A stretch of 64,000 nt of DNA from Ichthyophis bannanicus (GCA_033557465.1 CM066036.1:723243828-723307827), one strand, 5' to 3'. Counted from the first letter of the stretch, positions 21,926 through 34,785 are shown. Numbers and translations are program-made. Notes: generated by a model not told the origin, from the sequence alone.

Positions 21926-24900
21926 ATGGCACCCTCCCTAACGACAACAGCCAGCTTTTACCTCCTCTACAGTCTACTCCATAGTGCACTCACTCTCACC
22001 ACCACTGGAAACCCCATACCAAACCTACGGGGTCCAGGGAGAAGATGGGCAGACACATCTCGACACTTTGAGTCAGAACGCAAACACACTCACAGCCCAC
22101 ACCTAATCTACATCCCACTCCGTTATTCTAAGAAATCCCTTCCAGAAGAATGCCTGCAACCCAGATACCTGAAGTGTGCCCTCATTAAAGGAGGGAGGAG
22201 TGGTCTAGTGGTTAGGACAAGGTACTTCAGGCTGGAGGGCCGGGGGTTCAAGTCCCACCTGGGTACAGCAATCTCAGGCCGGAGGGACTGGGATTTCTAG
22301 TCCTATAGGCACACCTTATGGTCTTGGGCAAGCCACTTAACCCTCCATTGCCCATGTTCCCTGTAAGTATTAACGTATGTGTGTCATATCCCCTCATGTT
22401 AAATGTATCCCCCAATTGACCGCTTTGACCCGGTGAAAAGCGGAATATAAATACAGCTAAATAAATAAATAAAAATACATTAATTAATGCCCACTCAGTC
22501 CAGAAGAAATGGCCAATCATCTCCGACCTAATATCCTACTACAAGTTAGACATGCTATTGGTCATGGAGACATGGCTCACAGACACCTATAAAGTCATCT
22601 TGAACCAACTCACCCCACCTAATTTCTCAATACACACCTGCCACAGAACCAACCGCAGAGGAGGAGGAATCCTCACGCTCTCGAGAACCGAACTCCAATT
22701 CCAACAGACTGAGGCCAATAGTACCACGTATTTGGACTTCATCACACTAGCAAATAAGCACAACTATATCAACTTAATCTACAGATCCCCTTTATCCGCC
22801 CCAGATGACCTCTCAACAATAATCGACCTGGCCTGCAATTCCAAGAGCCTACACCTACCAAACTGGCTTATGGGTGACTTCAACCTCCCATCCCTCCCAG
22901 AGGAACATGCCAGTTCCCTCTTGAACGCGCTCAGCCAGCTGGGATACAATCAAGTAATCAATGAGCCCACTCACACAAAAGGAAACAAACTGGACTTGAT
23001 CTTTGCCCCACCATCAGCCACAACCCAGAACAATCCTCTGAACATCTCCCTCATGCCAGTCCCATGGTCCGACCATAGTCTAATAAAATTCCAGCTGCCC
23101 AACCAGCATGCTCGGGCAAGACACCAGCCCGCCGCCGACAGTTACCCAAAAGCAAAATTCCACCATTTCAACAAGGAAGAGATACTTAACAAAACCTTAC
23201 CCCTGTTCAACACCACAGAGACCAATCTTGAGGAAATGATCTCCGCTTGGAACAACAGCCTAAACTCCATTGCTAACCCCCCAACTGATGACATAACACC
23301 AAGAAAAAGAAAGACCACCCCATGGTACTCTCCCGAGCTACGAACATCCCTCCGACACCTAAGGAAACTTGAAAGAAAATGGTGTCGCTCACGTACCACC
23401 GGTGATCTGGACATCTACACCTCACACCTGAGGAAACACCACGCGGAAGTAGCTGAGACAATGAGACGCTACCATGCAGAGATACTGCAGCGCTCTCTAA
23501 ACAAACCAAATGATCTATTTAACCTAGTAAGGACCCTTACAAAGGAACCTTCCCCAACACAACGAAGCATGCCAGAGCCACAAGAATACGCGGACTACTT
23601 ACAATCAAAAATAATTCACACTGACAAAATGGCATCACCCAACCCTGCAAAAGGCCCACTGCACCCATCACCACTATCCACCTTCTCAACACCAACACCG
23701 AAGAACATCGAAGACACTATCAACGCAATCAACACCACCACAGCACAAAACGATCCCTGCCCGGCCTTCTGGATAAAGACACTGCGCAAGGAATTTAGCC
23801 CATTCTTAACCAAACTCATCAACCTCTCCTTTGATATGGGAGCATTCCCACAAAGCCTAAAGCAAACATCCATTAGACCACTCCTAAAAAACTGCAAACT
23901 TGACACCCAGAAAGTGGATTCATATAGGCCAATCTTGAGCATCCCACTATTGGCCAAAATAATCAAAAAACTAGTCCAACAGCAAATCCAGAATCATATT
24001 GACGTCACTGCACCCTTAGACCCATGCCAACATGGATTCAGAGAAGCGCATGGCGTTGAGACGCTCCTGACTATCCTCTTCAACACCCTAACCACCGGCA
24101 TGGACAACGCCAAAAGAGGATACGCCTTAATCTTCTTGGACATCGCAGCAGCCTTTGATTCCGTCGACCACAAACTAATTTTGGCGCGCCTGGCAGAGAA
24201 AAGGATCCAAGACATGGCCTTGAGATGGTGCAAATCTTATCTCTCAGACAGATGGCAGCATGTGAGGACAGGGCCTATGACCTCCAAACTATTCCAGCAG
24301 AAACAGGGAGTCCCACAGGGATCCTCACTTTTAGCACTGTTCTTCAACATATATATGCAGCCCATCTGCGCACTCGCCTGCTCCTTCGGCATCTCATGCC
24401 TTATATACGCCGATGATGTGTTACTCTACATGCCATATGTGACCAGCCAGCTGGATTTCTCACCATTAACCGCTTGCTTCGACGCCATAACTGACTGGCT
24501 TCAAACCCAAAACCTTAGGATAAATTTCAAGAAAACAGAGGCTCTATTCATCACCAGGGACCAGTCTTTTGTTCCGCCAACAACACTAAAAGTAAGAGGC
24601 GTCGAGCTCCAAAGCAAGTCCACAATTCGCTACTTGGGTGTGACATTCGATTAACAGTTAGATATGAAAGCCCATATAAACAACTCTGTCAAGGCAGGAG
24701 ACTTCAAGATTCAGACAATCCGCTACCTATGCCCCCTTCTGGAACCAGATAACTTCAGGACAATCTACCAGGCATTAGTCATCCCACACTTTGATTTCGC
24801 CAATGCCATCCTTCAGGGTCTACCGAAAAACACGCTGCTCCCACTCCAGCTGGCCATGAATACAGCAGCCAGAATATTACACGGTGCCATCAAGAGGGAT

Positions 24901-25329
24901 CACATAACACCATTCTTGAAGCACCTCCACTGACTACCAGTCCACTGTAGACTCACCTTTAAGATTCTACTACTGACATTCAAAGCCATCAACAGACTCA
25001 CCTCCTCATCCATCTCAGACCTCATACTCCCCACCCCTCCAAATAGAGCTAGAAGATCAGTTTCAGCCAATACCTTATGTATCCCTAGCAAGATTACAAA
25101 ATGCTTACAAGTAACAAGAAAGAGGACCTTCATGCTCTATGCCCCATCGCATTGGAATGTTCTCCCACCTGACATCCGGGCAATTACGGACATCACACAG
25201 TTCAGGAAGGCACTGAAACACTACCTCTTTCTGCAGCATTATAGTACCACACAACAACCACCTAACAGCACTCACCAAGACACATACAACAGACTTCCTA
25301 CTATACACGCACCCTGCGCGCCACGGTAG
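21926..25329 (+). pseudogene. LINE ORF2 (endonuclease-reverse transcriptase), two stops plus a SINE
   Basis: The N-terminus is hydrophobic (MAPSLTTTASFYLLYSLLHS). After the SINE come endonuclease blocks: LDMLLVMETWLT, NWLMGDFNLPSLP (GDFN), NKLDLIFAP and WSDHSLIKF (SDH). RT blocks: SYRPILSIPLLAKIIKKLV, ALIFLDIAAAFDSVDH (motif A), KQGVPQGSSLLALFFNIY (motif B), CLIYADDVLLYMP (motif C, intact YADD). C-terminal: RYLGVTFD, ALVIPHFDFANAILQGLP, HITPFLKHLH and FRKALKHYLFLQ. Only two stops are visible downstream: TAA at 24652 and TGA near 24931 (probably a former Trp codon). Without the SINE it would be roughly 1,030-1,040 codons. All catalytic blocks up to motif C are open, so decay is modest. Confidence 0.85.
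22189..22482 (+). mobile_element. tRNA-derived CORE-type SINE, second copy
   Basis: Same family as 8391-8677. A box TGGTCTAGTGG (22201-22211), B box GGTTCAAGTCC (22245-22255), CORE-like cttgggcaagccacttaaccc, and a 3' hairpin gaccgctttgacccggtgaaaagcgg, which is more perfect than in the first copy, followed by an AAATAAATAAAT tail. A short ATTAA duplication flanks it. Removing it restores the LINE frame ...ALI-NAH... It inserted after copy 2 of the LINE. Confidence 0.85.
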
Positions 25330-25551
25330 CACTACCAGACCCCAGCTAGGGCATGTATTTAGTCACATAATACTGTAAAATACCTTAGCCCAGAACTTGT
25401 ATATAGTTTCCCCAGTTAATCCAAGTTGAATAACCCTGCTTTCTGTAAGTCCAGTACGGGAGTTACCTGTGTCTGAACAAAGCTGCTGTTATCTGTAAAC
25501 AGAGCTGATTTTGAAGAGCACGGTATAGAAAAAAAAACTTTAAATAAATCC

Positions 25552-26099
25552 CTCTAATAAAGTGTAGCACAAGAAATAAATGGAGTGACGTGATTTGTGG
25601 CAAGTGGATGAAGGCGGCAGAGGTGGGGGCTTGGCTGGTCAGGCAGCAGGAGCCCGGAGGTCCAATACAGCATGCCCCAGGTTATGTCTACCTTTTATTA
25701 GCTAATTTGAGTTTTCTCAAACAGAATGAATGTCTTTATTTGGTAAGGGCGTCAAGCATTTTTTTTTAGACAAAAGAGTCTCTGACCTGTTTTGAAAGTG
25801 TGGCAAACTATTGCCCCTGTTTATTACAGCATGGTAAGAATATACTGAGGAAATTAGCACATAGTAACCACTACCAAATGTCCACAGTAAGAGTTACAGC
25901 ATGGCCATGAAACTCACATGTGCTGATTCTCATAGTTAGTGTCTGCCACAGCAGAGGGAAAGGGGGTGAGAATGGGTGGATTATGGACATGAACAGTGCT
26001 TGCTGCTATCACATGATAAATTACCATGCGCTCTCACTGCTGCAAATAAGGAGGTACATTTAAAGCCTCCTCAAGAGGAGATGTTAAGTTCCACCGCCG
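25552..26099. other. No gene seen
   Basis: No recognisable coding sequence. A cccctgtttattacagc start near 25815 might be a worn transposon end. Confidence 0.45.
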
Positions 26100-26740
26100 C
26101 CACACTATCAGCAGGCAGTTACTGTAGCCTGAAGATTAAAAGAAAATGACCCCATCAGTATTCTAAACCCCTAAGCCACCTGAAGCAGCACCCCCAAACT
26201 CTTCCTTCACCCCCCTGAAGAACATCATGAACCCCACCTTCCCTCTCTTCACTCCTAACCCTCTGAGGTGCATCATAAATCCTCCACCTCCCTGATCCCC
26301 GTAGCATTTTCCATGGCTGTCCCTGGTGGTTTCATGGTAAGAAAGAAGCAATCCTCAGATGCTCCCACTCCTGCTGGCTTGACTTCAAAATGCCAGCTCT
26401 GAACCCTAGGAATAGTCCTATGGCACTGCCACTAGGGTCAAGCTGCCAGATAAGGGCACACTCTTCTTACTTGGAAGCTTGCCCCCTAGTAGTAGTATCA
26501 TGAGACTACTACTAGGGTTCAAAGTGCCATTTTGAATTCAGACCAGTCACAGGGCAGGCGTACCCAGGAATCACTCCTGTCCCACCACTAACCCACCAGG
26601 GATACCACGGGTAAGTGCCAGGGAAGGGAGGATTGGGGAAATGGTTCCTGATGATAATCTCTGGGTGATAGAAGGATTAAGGATGCTGCTTGGAGTTGGG
26701 AATTCTGATGGGGGGATAATTTTTTGTTTTTATTTAAAAC
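26100..26740. repeat. Dispersed non-coding repeat
   Basis: The segment around 26490-26640 (tatcatgagactactactagggttcaaagtgccattttgaat, then a caggcgtacccagg part) is similar to 31715-31870 (tagcatgagactacagctaaggttcaa...cacaattttgaat). Not coding; class unknown. Confidence 0.4.
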
Positions 26741-26847
26741 AGCATGTCACTGTCAATGCATCCAGATAACATGGATGCACTTACCATGCTATCTGCCAAT
26801 GCATTTGCCATCCATTAAGGGCCTGATAGTCAAAGGCATTTACACGG

Positions 26848-27495
26848 TTTATTTCTTTCTTTCTTTATTTATTTAACTAAATATATATATAGTGCAAATC
26901 TAAAAGTCTAAGCAGTTTACAGTGAACAACAAAGGCAATGAGGCTTTACAAGAACAATGACTTAAAGAAAATAAAATGTTACATAAAACTATGATAGACA
27001 AAGTATGTGAGCTGGTAATTAAATTATGTTATTTGAGAAATGTTCCATACATAGGTGAGTTTTCACTTTCCTTTGAAGTCCAAGAGATCATTGATGGTGC
27101 GAAGTTCATACGGGAGCATGTTCCAAAGAGTTGATGTTGCAAAACTAACCCAGGCGTAAGCTGGAGGCACATGGTGTGAGTTGCGGGAACATGTCCTTCT
27201 GCTCCTACTGTCTGGTGTTTTCAGAATCAGAGTTTGAAGGTGGGAAGCAAACAAACCCTGACAAACTTTGAATGTGGTTAATAGGGATCTGAATTTGATT
27301 CGCCAGGAAATAGGTCACCAGCGTAGCTGTTTAAAAAGTGGTGTAATGTGCTCTGATCTGGAGGTGTTACTGAGGAGATGAGCAGCTGTATTCATTGCAA
27401 GTTGAAGAGGATGAAGAGCGTAGTTAGGCAGGCCCTGAAGCATGAGATTGCATAAATCGAGGTGTGGGAATATGAGAGCCTGTAAAACAGAGCTG
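26848..27495 (-). mobile_element. L2-like LINE (family A type), 3' fragment
   Basis: A reversed tail (tttatttctttctttctttatttattt) is followed by a minus frame with WVSFATSTLWNMLPYELRTINDLLDFKGK and, at 27240-27495, residues resembling HITPLFKQLRW and LQLAMNTAAHLL. These are the C-terminal blocks of family A. It is 5'-truncated and diverged. Confidence 0.65.
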
Positions 27496-27957
27496 CAAAC
27501 TGTTTAATGCCCCTAAGCGAGATATTTAGTGGTACAACACAGTTAGTGCCGCTGAATATCCCTAAGTAGTGCTGCTATACGCCCCAATGCTAATTGCTTA
27601 GCATTGGGACGTGTCGGGGACATTCCGTGGGTGGGGGGGGGGGGGTACCCAGCTGTCGCAAATGAATATTGGGCCCTAAATATCTGCCCTATGCAGCTTA
27701 CTTTGCTAATGCAATGTCCCCAACAGTTATCATACAGGCTTTGTATTTACAGCGTATTAATGTTTGTACCTTACTGCAAAAACTTATGATATTTTACTAA
27801 AGAGGCCCCTATATTTTAGTCTTTCCTTACCTGTTAGCCACGTACAAACCCTTAAAATATAAGGCTTTGCTTATACACTAGTTCTCATTCTGTAGAGATC
27901 AATTAGCTCATATGTTATAATATTTCTTCGCCCCTTTCTGTCTCTTTTAAATTTGCC
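27496..27957. other. No gene seen; fragments of dispersed repeats
   Basis: Includes a gttagtgccgctgaatatccc phrase (about 27540-27565) also seen near 30590, and a transposon-end-like ttttactaaagaggcccc at about 27792. Not coding. Confidence 0.4.
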
Positions 27958-29815
27958 ATAGTGGTTCAGACCAATGATCCATCAAACTCAGTATCCTATT
28001 TCTAACAGTGACTAATCGAGGTCAAATGTATCTGGCAGGATCCCAGAAGATAGGCCAATTCCATGCTGCTTATCCCAGGTATAAGTAAAAGATTTTCCCC
28101 AGTCTACTTTAATAATAGTTTATCAACATTTCCTCCAGGAACTTGTCCAAACCTCTTTTAAACCCAGCTACACTAACAGCTTTATTACACTCTCTGGCAA
28201 TGAATTCAAAAGTTTATTGTATGAAGAAATATTTTCTTTCATTAGTCTTAAATTGAATACTTTACAGCTTTATTGTATGTCCCCCAGTCTTTATACTTTT
28301 GAAGGAGTAAACAACCAATTCACATTTTCTTGTTCTACTCTGCTACTGCTCCTTAACATTTGCATAGCAGTACAAGGCATATGTAGCAGTTTACATATTC
28401 ACAGGAGACGTAGGTAAAAGGGCCCCTATGGGTGCTGTGGCACTTAATGCACACTGACTTCATTAATGCACATTAGCCATTAGTAAACATGCCTCTAAAA
28501 TTTCATCTGCCATTTGGATGCTCAGTCTTCCAATTTCTCAAGGTCCTCTTGCAATTTTTCACAATTCTCTTGTGATTTAACAACCTTGAATAATTTTGTG
28601 TCATCTACAAAGTGGATCACCTCACTCATTGTTCCCATTTTCAAATCATTTATAAGGATGTTAAATAGTATTGGGCCCAACACAGATCCCTGAGATACTC
28701 CACTATTCGTTTTGAGAAAATTGATCATTTAGCCCTACACTCTGTTTTCTATCATTTAATCAGTTTTTAGCCCACAATAGGATGCCATCTAATATCCCAT
28801 GACTGTATTAATTTCCTCAAGAGTCTCTCATGAGGGACCTTGTCAAAGGCTTCCTGAAAATCCAGATACACTATGTCCACCGGCCCACCTTTATCTACCT
28901 ATTTATTCACACATTCAAAAAAGTATAGCAGATTGGTAAAGCAAGACTGACATTTACTAAACCCATTAAACCATTTCTCTATATATATTCTGCAGTTTTG
29001 TTCTTTATAATGGTCTCTACCATTTTTCATGGTACCGATGTCAAGCTCACTACTCTGTACTGTCCTGGCACACCCCTGAAACCCTTTTTAAAAAATCAGC
29101 ATTATGTTGATCCCTCTCCAATCTCTAATGATAATTTACAACATACTAATTGTAGGTCTACAATTTCATTTTTATTTATTTATTTATTATCTCTTCTATA
29201 CCGCGCTATTCACATCAGTGTGGTGTACATTGAACAAAACCATACACACTGCAGGCATGCTGCAGTGCATTCACAGTAGAACAGTTATTGAAACTTGGTT
29301 ACATAAGGGGAAACTATCTACAGTTATTTACATTGTTGGGTAAATTTCCTATAGATCTTACACTGAGTAATATCTTGTGAATAGATATTGCTTTAGAGCC
29401 TTCCTGAATTGGGTTAGGTCGGTGAGAGCCCTCATGTCTGAGGGGAGGGCATTCCAGGCTTTAGGGGCGTAGATGCTAAAGGCTCTGTTGGATGTTGCCT
29501 TTGAGCATCTCATTGTTTCTTTCGGGACTTTCAAGGTGTTTATTGCTGTGGATCTTCTGACTCTATTGGGGGGTGAGGTGTGTATTAGCTCTGAGATGGC
29601 TGTAGGGGGCTGATTGTTCAGGGCTTTGAAGGTAATAATTAAAATCTTATATTGGGTTCTGGCTTGTATCGGTAACCAATGGAGCCTTTTCAGGACTGGT
29701 GTGATATGGTCCATCCTCGACATTCCTTCTAGCACTCTGGCGGCTGTATTCATTGCCAGTTGAGTACTTTCATCACCCTGGCATGTATTCCATCTGATCT
29801 ACCCGATTACCTTGA
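27958..29815 (-). pseudogene. CR1 LINE 3' half, interrupted
   Basis: The left end (ggttcagaccaatgatccatcaaactcagtatcc) is the reversed conserved CR1 3' UTR of the copy at 42-45 kb. A minus frame at 28522-28728 reads GVSQGSVLGPILFNILINDL (motif B) and [14 protein letters not shown] (motif C, VDD). Coding similarity continues to about 29165, then a family A tail inserted at 29166-29757, then a CR1 stretch (gagtactttcatcaccctggcatgtattccatctgat) resumes. Around 28345-28495 a non-CR1 piece, ending gtaaacatgcctc, replaces part of the sequence. Confidence 0.75.
29166..29757 (-). mobile_element. L2-like LINE (family A), 3' fragment inside CR1
   Basis: Reversed (AAAT)n tail at 29166-29190, then hairpin sequence ctataccgcgctatt...cagtgtggtgtac, then a minus frame (29358-29753) with HITPVLKRLHWLPIQARTQYKIL, NRAFSIYAPKAWNALPSDMRALTDLTQF and RKALKQYLF. 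The frame is open for 131 codons, so this is a relatively young truncated insertion. CR1 sequence is continuous on either side. Confidence 0.8.
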
Positions 29816-30939
29816 AATATAAGTTTGGCTTCTTGTGGTTTCATTTTAATTATAGTCTACATATTTTTATTTTTACTTTAGGTTGTGGTCACTTATTCTG
29901 TACTTGGTGAGGTCTGTGTTCTGAGTGTGTGACCAAGGCCAGGTGTTCTGTTAATGTAGAGTTTGTGTGTAGGGATCTGTACTGTACTAATTTGACTTGT
30001 ACAGCTTTTCAAATAGGTGTATGGAGGTTTTGGGGCCCATTGCAGTATTTGTAGTGCTGCTTTTTTGGGGGTAGGCCCCTTATTGTATGAGTTCTGAAAG
30101 TGTATGCTGGTGTGGTATTGTAGATTTGACTTTGTAGATTTTCAGTGACTTTTGCAGTGTCTTATATTAGTTCACAGTATGCCTCACATTGGAGAATGCT
30201 TATGTTGTTGTTAGTGAGATGACCAGAATCAGATTTTATTTTTTTTTATTTTGTTTTCGACTATCACAGCCTGTTTGTATGATGCTAAGTATTTACTGCT
30301 AAGTATTTTTATTTTGGTTATGCATTTGCTCTTTTGCTGCAATTTTCTTACAACACTGGATTTGAAAGAGAAATACTAATATCATTGAAAAGAGTTCACA
30401 AAGTGGTTTTGGGGAAAAGGAGGGTAGCGTGCAGCCAACATTAATAATAATGAGGGAGGGGCGCTGATTTATAGGTTTCAGAGGGGCGCTAGAAACCCTA
30501 GCACTCGCCCTGCCGTCACTTTCAGCACTGTTGACTACTACCATTGGGGCGCTTAGAGGCTGAAACCGGGGATATTCACCTACATTAGCCAAGTTAGTGC
30601 CACTGAATATCATGCTAAAGCAGCATTTAGGTGGTTTGCAGGTTTGTAAACTGCCTAAATACCTCGACATATTCCCCATACTGCTTTCCCCGTCAACCAA
30701 AATCTTATTTTGAAAAAGTATTCTTTCTTTGATATATTTTTAAGAAGCTTCTGCAATTGCATATTGAAGTATACATTTTTGCTAGTGCTCATCTTTACTC
30801 AAGATATCTCTGGAAGTTGTTTTATAAGAAATATTTTTACGGTATTGCAATTCAGGCTGACACTATCTATGACAGCAGTATATAATTTGCTGTAAATACC
30901 AAAATAAAACCAGAGATTATGATATTTCACAAAGACATG
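29816..30939. other. No gene; one dispersed hairpin repeat
   Basis: Mostly featureless. At about 30585-30715 a segment with a self-complementary core (catttaggtggtttgcaggt ... aaactgcctaaat) resembles 35885-36000. No coding similarity. Confidence 0.45.
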
Positions 30940-30966
30940 GGGGCTTGTTTACCAAGCAGCGGTAGC
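30940..30966 (+). repeat. Solitary MITE-like terminal sequence
   Basis: GGGGCTTGTTTACCAAGCAGCGGTAGC matches the left end of the 127-bp MITE at 35265, but no matching right end was found nearby. It is probably a truncated copy. Confidence 0.5.
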
Positions 30967-33352
30967 ACAAAAATGTAGCTTAGGTTAGACTGTGACATTT
31001 GTGTAACTTCATCAATATTCCAACTTATCTGTGGCAAAAAATCTCACTTATAACAGCACATAAGTTTTGCAGAATAGAAAATGATAAAAATAATCAATAC
31101 AAGTAGTTCAGTTGTTAATATGAGTAAAATCATTCAGTCACACACCATTCTATATATTTTTTAAGAACTAGATTAGGGCTTCCTACTACTTGTCTGTTGA
31201 CACCACAGTGAACGTAATTTTCCAAGTATCGAAAAAGAATGTGCATGAGATAAATTTATATATACTAAAAAGGCTAGTTTGCACTAGGTTTCAAGCTGCC
31301 TTATAAGGGCATTTTGGCCTTATGGGACTTATTATATAAAGAGCATATAGAACGCTGTGTGCTAGTTATGCACATATGCCCCTCTTTTAAAGGACTTACA
31401 TTTATGAATGAGCACTTATGCACATACTTTAGGCTCATCATACATAGTTTCAGTTTGGGTATGCACAAGGGTGAGGCCTCAATTTACATGCATAAGGTAT
31501 AAAACATTATAAAATATGTGTGTTTCTGACCAGTATACAAGGGTAGGTGAGGGCAGTAACATCTGCTCGAGAACAGGTATCATTGCTGTGACTAGATTGA
31601 GGTGTGTCTTTACGACCCTATAAAGTAAAGTACATTTGTATTTCACTTTATAAAATAGGCCTCAAATGCCTCCATGGAAACGTAGACTAATTGCAAATGA
31701 GATTACAAAATTAGCCTCTAGAGGCAGTAGCATGAGACTACAGCTAAGGTTCAAGCAGCACAATTTTGAATCTGGTGCCCAAAGGGGCAACAGTGACTAG
31801 ACATCACTCTTGCCCCTTGAACCCAGGACCACCAATGATTTTTAAAGGTACACATGGGGAGGGCCTAGGAGAGGATGAGGATTTTCAAGGGGTTGTTCTT
31901 TCGGGGTGATCTTCCTGATGGGGGCACCTTCTTAAGGGGGGGCCATCTTTTTTGGATGGAAATCTTCTGGGGGTTCTTGGTCCTGTCACTGACTTTGGAG
32001 GGCGGGTCATCAATTTTTAAGGCTCAGGCCCCTTTAAGACGGCGAATGGGTGCATCATCGCGCTTTGCTCCTGACCCTGAAAAATAACACTAGCTTTGAG
32101 TTGGTGTTATTATTTGATAAATAGCATGACGTGCAGTGAGCATTCAAGCCACATTATTCTCTTTGAATACTAATGAGGTGTTTTATACGCATTTACATGC
32201 TTTTCATCTCATTAGTATTTAATGTGCAGTGTGGTTCAAAATTGTGTGTTATGGTAAAATAACACATTTTTTCCCTTTGCCATGTGTTAAGGGATAAACG
32301 TTGTGTGTTATTCTTGTAACTACCTCCCAAAGTCTCCAGTGCCTACTGATTTATTCATTGTAGAAAACCAAAAAATGCAGCTAGCTACAGTCACCAAGAC
32401 AGATTTAGGTTTCATGCCTAGAGTTCAGTTAGAATGAAATAATTTTGCTTGAATATAATCATAAAGCAAAATATGGTATAGAAATATTCAGTTGATCTGG
32501 CTTAAATACATACTAGATCCTCTGTTTTCCTTCTTTCCGATGTTGTTACACTTTCCACAAAAGGGAATATTGAAGTCACACATCAAACAAATAATGCCAT
32601 ATTTACCCATGCAATGACATTACCTATTACGCTATCTTTGATTGCTTTTACTCTTTTATTTGGTATTGCTGGAGATAACTGGAGGTTTCAAGAACACTGT
32701 TAAAATCTAAAGCTAATGATGTAGACCTCTATTTATGAAGTATCCCAGAGGTGCCAAGAGACCCATTTCAGGGAAAAGATATTTAGCCAGCCCTATTTTT
32801 TTAATCTAAATCTCAGTGAACTGTGATTCTTGTTGCCCCTGTTTTTCTCAAATGAAGTCAATACCACGAGTGCCAGTCTTTATCAGAAGGGAGTTGTCAA
32901 AAATATGTGACACTCCTAAAATTGTCTTCATTGAACTGGATTACTTGGCATCCTTGGCAAATACAGTTTAAACAAATTAAATTGAATTCAGATTCTAAAG
33001 AATATTTCAAAAAACACTAATCCATAATATCGTTTTGGTTGACTTTTATAAGAAAATGCTTTGGTTTTCACAATGTTCCTATTTGAAAACAATGCAAGAA
33101 ATTTTAAAAGGTATTTCTGTGCATAAAACACTGTTTCGCACTAAATAAATTAGGCTCATACATCCATTATACACATGTCAATCTGGCTTAGGTGGAAGGA
33201 TTCCTGAATACAAGATTTGTGCTGGTTTTGGACATATTTTATTTTATAATAGATACACATAAGCATATAAAATAGCCCAAGAAATTTGTGCATGCCCAAA
33301 AGCTCGTGTGTGAGGTAAATATAAAAGGGCAATTATACACAAATGGGGTCAT
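30967..33352. other. No gene seen; one dispersed-repeat segment
   Basis: AT-rich DNA. The stretch 31715-31870 is related to 26490-26640 (see that entry). No RNA gene or conserved frame was found. Short open frames here have no recognisable domain. Confidence 0.5.
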
Positions 33353-34132
33353 TCTGAGCCATGAATAGCGTCCCTGCTATCCGGCCCCTTCTGCTGTCCC
33401 TGACTAACCTCCCCATACGAACAAAGTATTTGTACAGGGAGGCTAGATGGTGGCGTGAAAGGGACAGCGCGGAGGCAGAGTTAGGGCAGACGGTGAGCGG
33501 TCTGTAGCCTCAGATGTACAGGGCTGATTCTGACGTCGTCCCTGTATGTCCGGCAGACTGAACGGGGAACTTATTTCACATCTGAGGTGGAATAAATTCC
33601 CCTAGACAGCAGGGGACAGCAGGCCTTGGCGGTGGAAGAGGTAGGAGGTGTTGCCGGAGATTCCCCGCAGCCCAATCCTGGCCTTGGGAGGCCAGATCCA
33701 GGGTCAGGCTGCAGGGAATGAAAGAACAGGTCGGCGGCTGGGGATCACGGCTCCTGAATGGATCCACAATACCATGGCAACTAGAAGTCATAGCGCCGCA
33801 GCTCCATTCAGAAACCTTGACAGTTTAGCTGGGAAGAGAGCTCTACATGTAGGCCAACTGGAATTGGGTCCTGGCCTGCATGTACAGGCGTAAACGCAAT
33901 TGCCCCGCAGGATCAGAATTCCGTCTACCTCTGGACGTCTGGTTCCAACCAGATGCACAGCGGGTCAGGACATCCAAAATGGAATATGGCCCAAAGAGGG
34001 GAAGTTTAGCAGGCACATCCAGGTGCAGACACAATTTTACAACCGAGAACATGCCCGATATGGACGTCTGCGGGGGCGAATACATAGACATCCCCAGCAT
34101 AGTATTCCAGAATCTGGACATCTAGGAATATA
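33353..34132. repeat. Dispersed non-coding repeat (second copy)
   Basis: Counterpart of 10866-11605, in the same orientation. The two share the ggtggaataa...cccctagaca phrase (33580-33606) and the long middle segment from about 33655 to 33840. Both begin in sequence that resembles neither flank. Overlapping open frames on both strands are a by-product of GC-rich composition. Confidence 0.5.
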
Positions 34133-34785
34133 CTAATGGTTAGAATAGTGGACTAGGAATGGGGTAACTAAGATTCAAATCCCACTGCTGCAATCAATCA
34201 AATTGTGCTAAGTACTGGGGATGATGGAACACTTTCTTCTCTACATCCTCTGGATGTTTTTCAGTCAAAACAAGCACTTTTAAGGTGCCTGGAGCAGATC
34301 TAAACTTAGACACGAATCCAGACGTCCAGGACATTTCTGAGATCAAGTGTGAAGCTACTGCGAACACCTCCACCATGCCCCATTCAGACTTGGACATTCT
34401 CATGGTGGAGATGTCCACAAACTGGGCTTCAAAAATGCCTCTGGAGATGTCTTTGTGCTTTGGATGTCTCTATGCCCAATTTCAGACATAGACATCCCAG
34501 CATGAATAGGGCTTCCCAAATGCCCCCATGCCCTCTTCTTTTTAAAGCAGGAGAAATATTCCTGCCTTGCAAGTTATGTGGCCTGTTTGAAAATGGCCTT
34601 TTCTCTGTAATAGAAAGTAAGCCTGTTACATTCGATTTCAACTCTTCTCTGCAATGCAGTCCATATTTTCCACCTTAGAGGGGGCAGTTAATAACACACA
34701 TTAAGGGAATAACACACTACTTTCCCCTTAAGGATCTGAGGATTTCAGCCTCCAGGCCTACTCAACTGCTTCCTCGGATCCAAAT
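34133..34785. other. No gene; a possible SINE head
   Basis: At 34140-34200 a tRNA-like phrase (taatggttagaatagtgg ... gattcaaatcccactgc) suggests a worn SINE head with a B-box-like gattcaaatcc. The rest is unassigned. Confidence 0.35.

Larger units (their letters stand above)
21037..25551 (+). mobile_element. L2-like LINE (family A), copy 2, near full length
   Basis: Monomers, a leader with a further degenerate repeat of about 61-71 bp (units near 21551, 21622 and 21683, each with a catattac-type core), ORF2 from 21926, a SINE at 22189-22482, the ORF2 remainder to 25329, and a 3' UTR ending in aaataaat near 25545. The 3' hairpin is partly preserved (gagctgatttt ... agcacggtata). No separate ORF1 could be recognised. 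This is the best-preserved family A copy in the window. Confidence 0.8.

Noticed and set aside
33576..34136. Cluster of short frames on both strands that might suggest a host exon
   Set aside because: The region aligns with 10866-11605, where the frames are not preserved.
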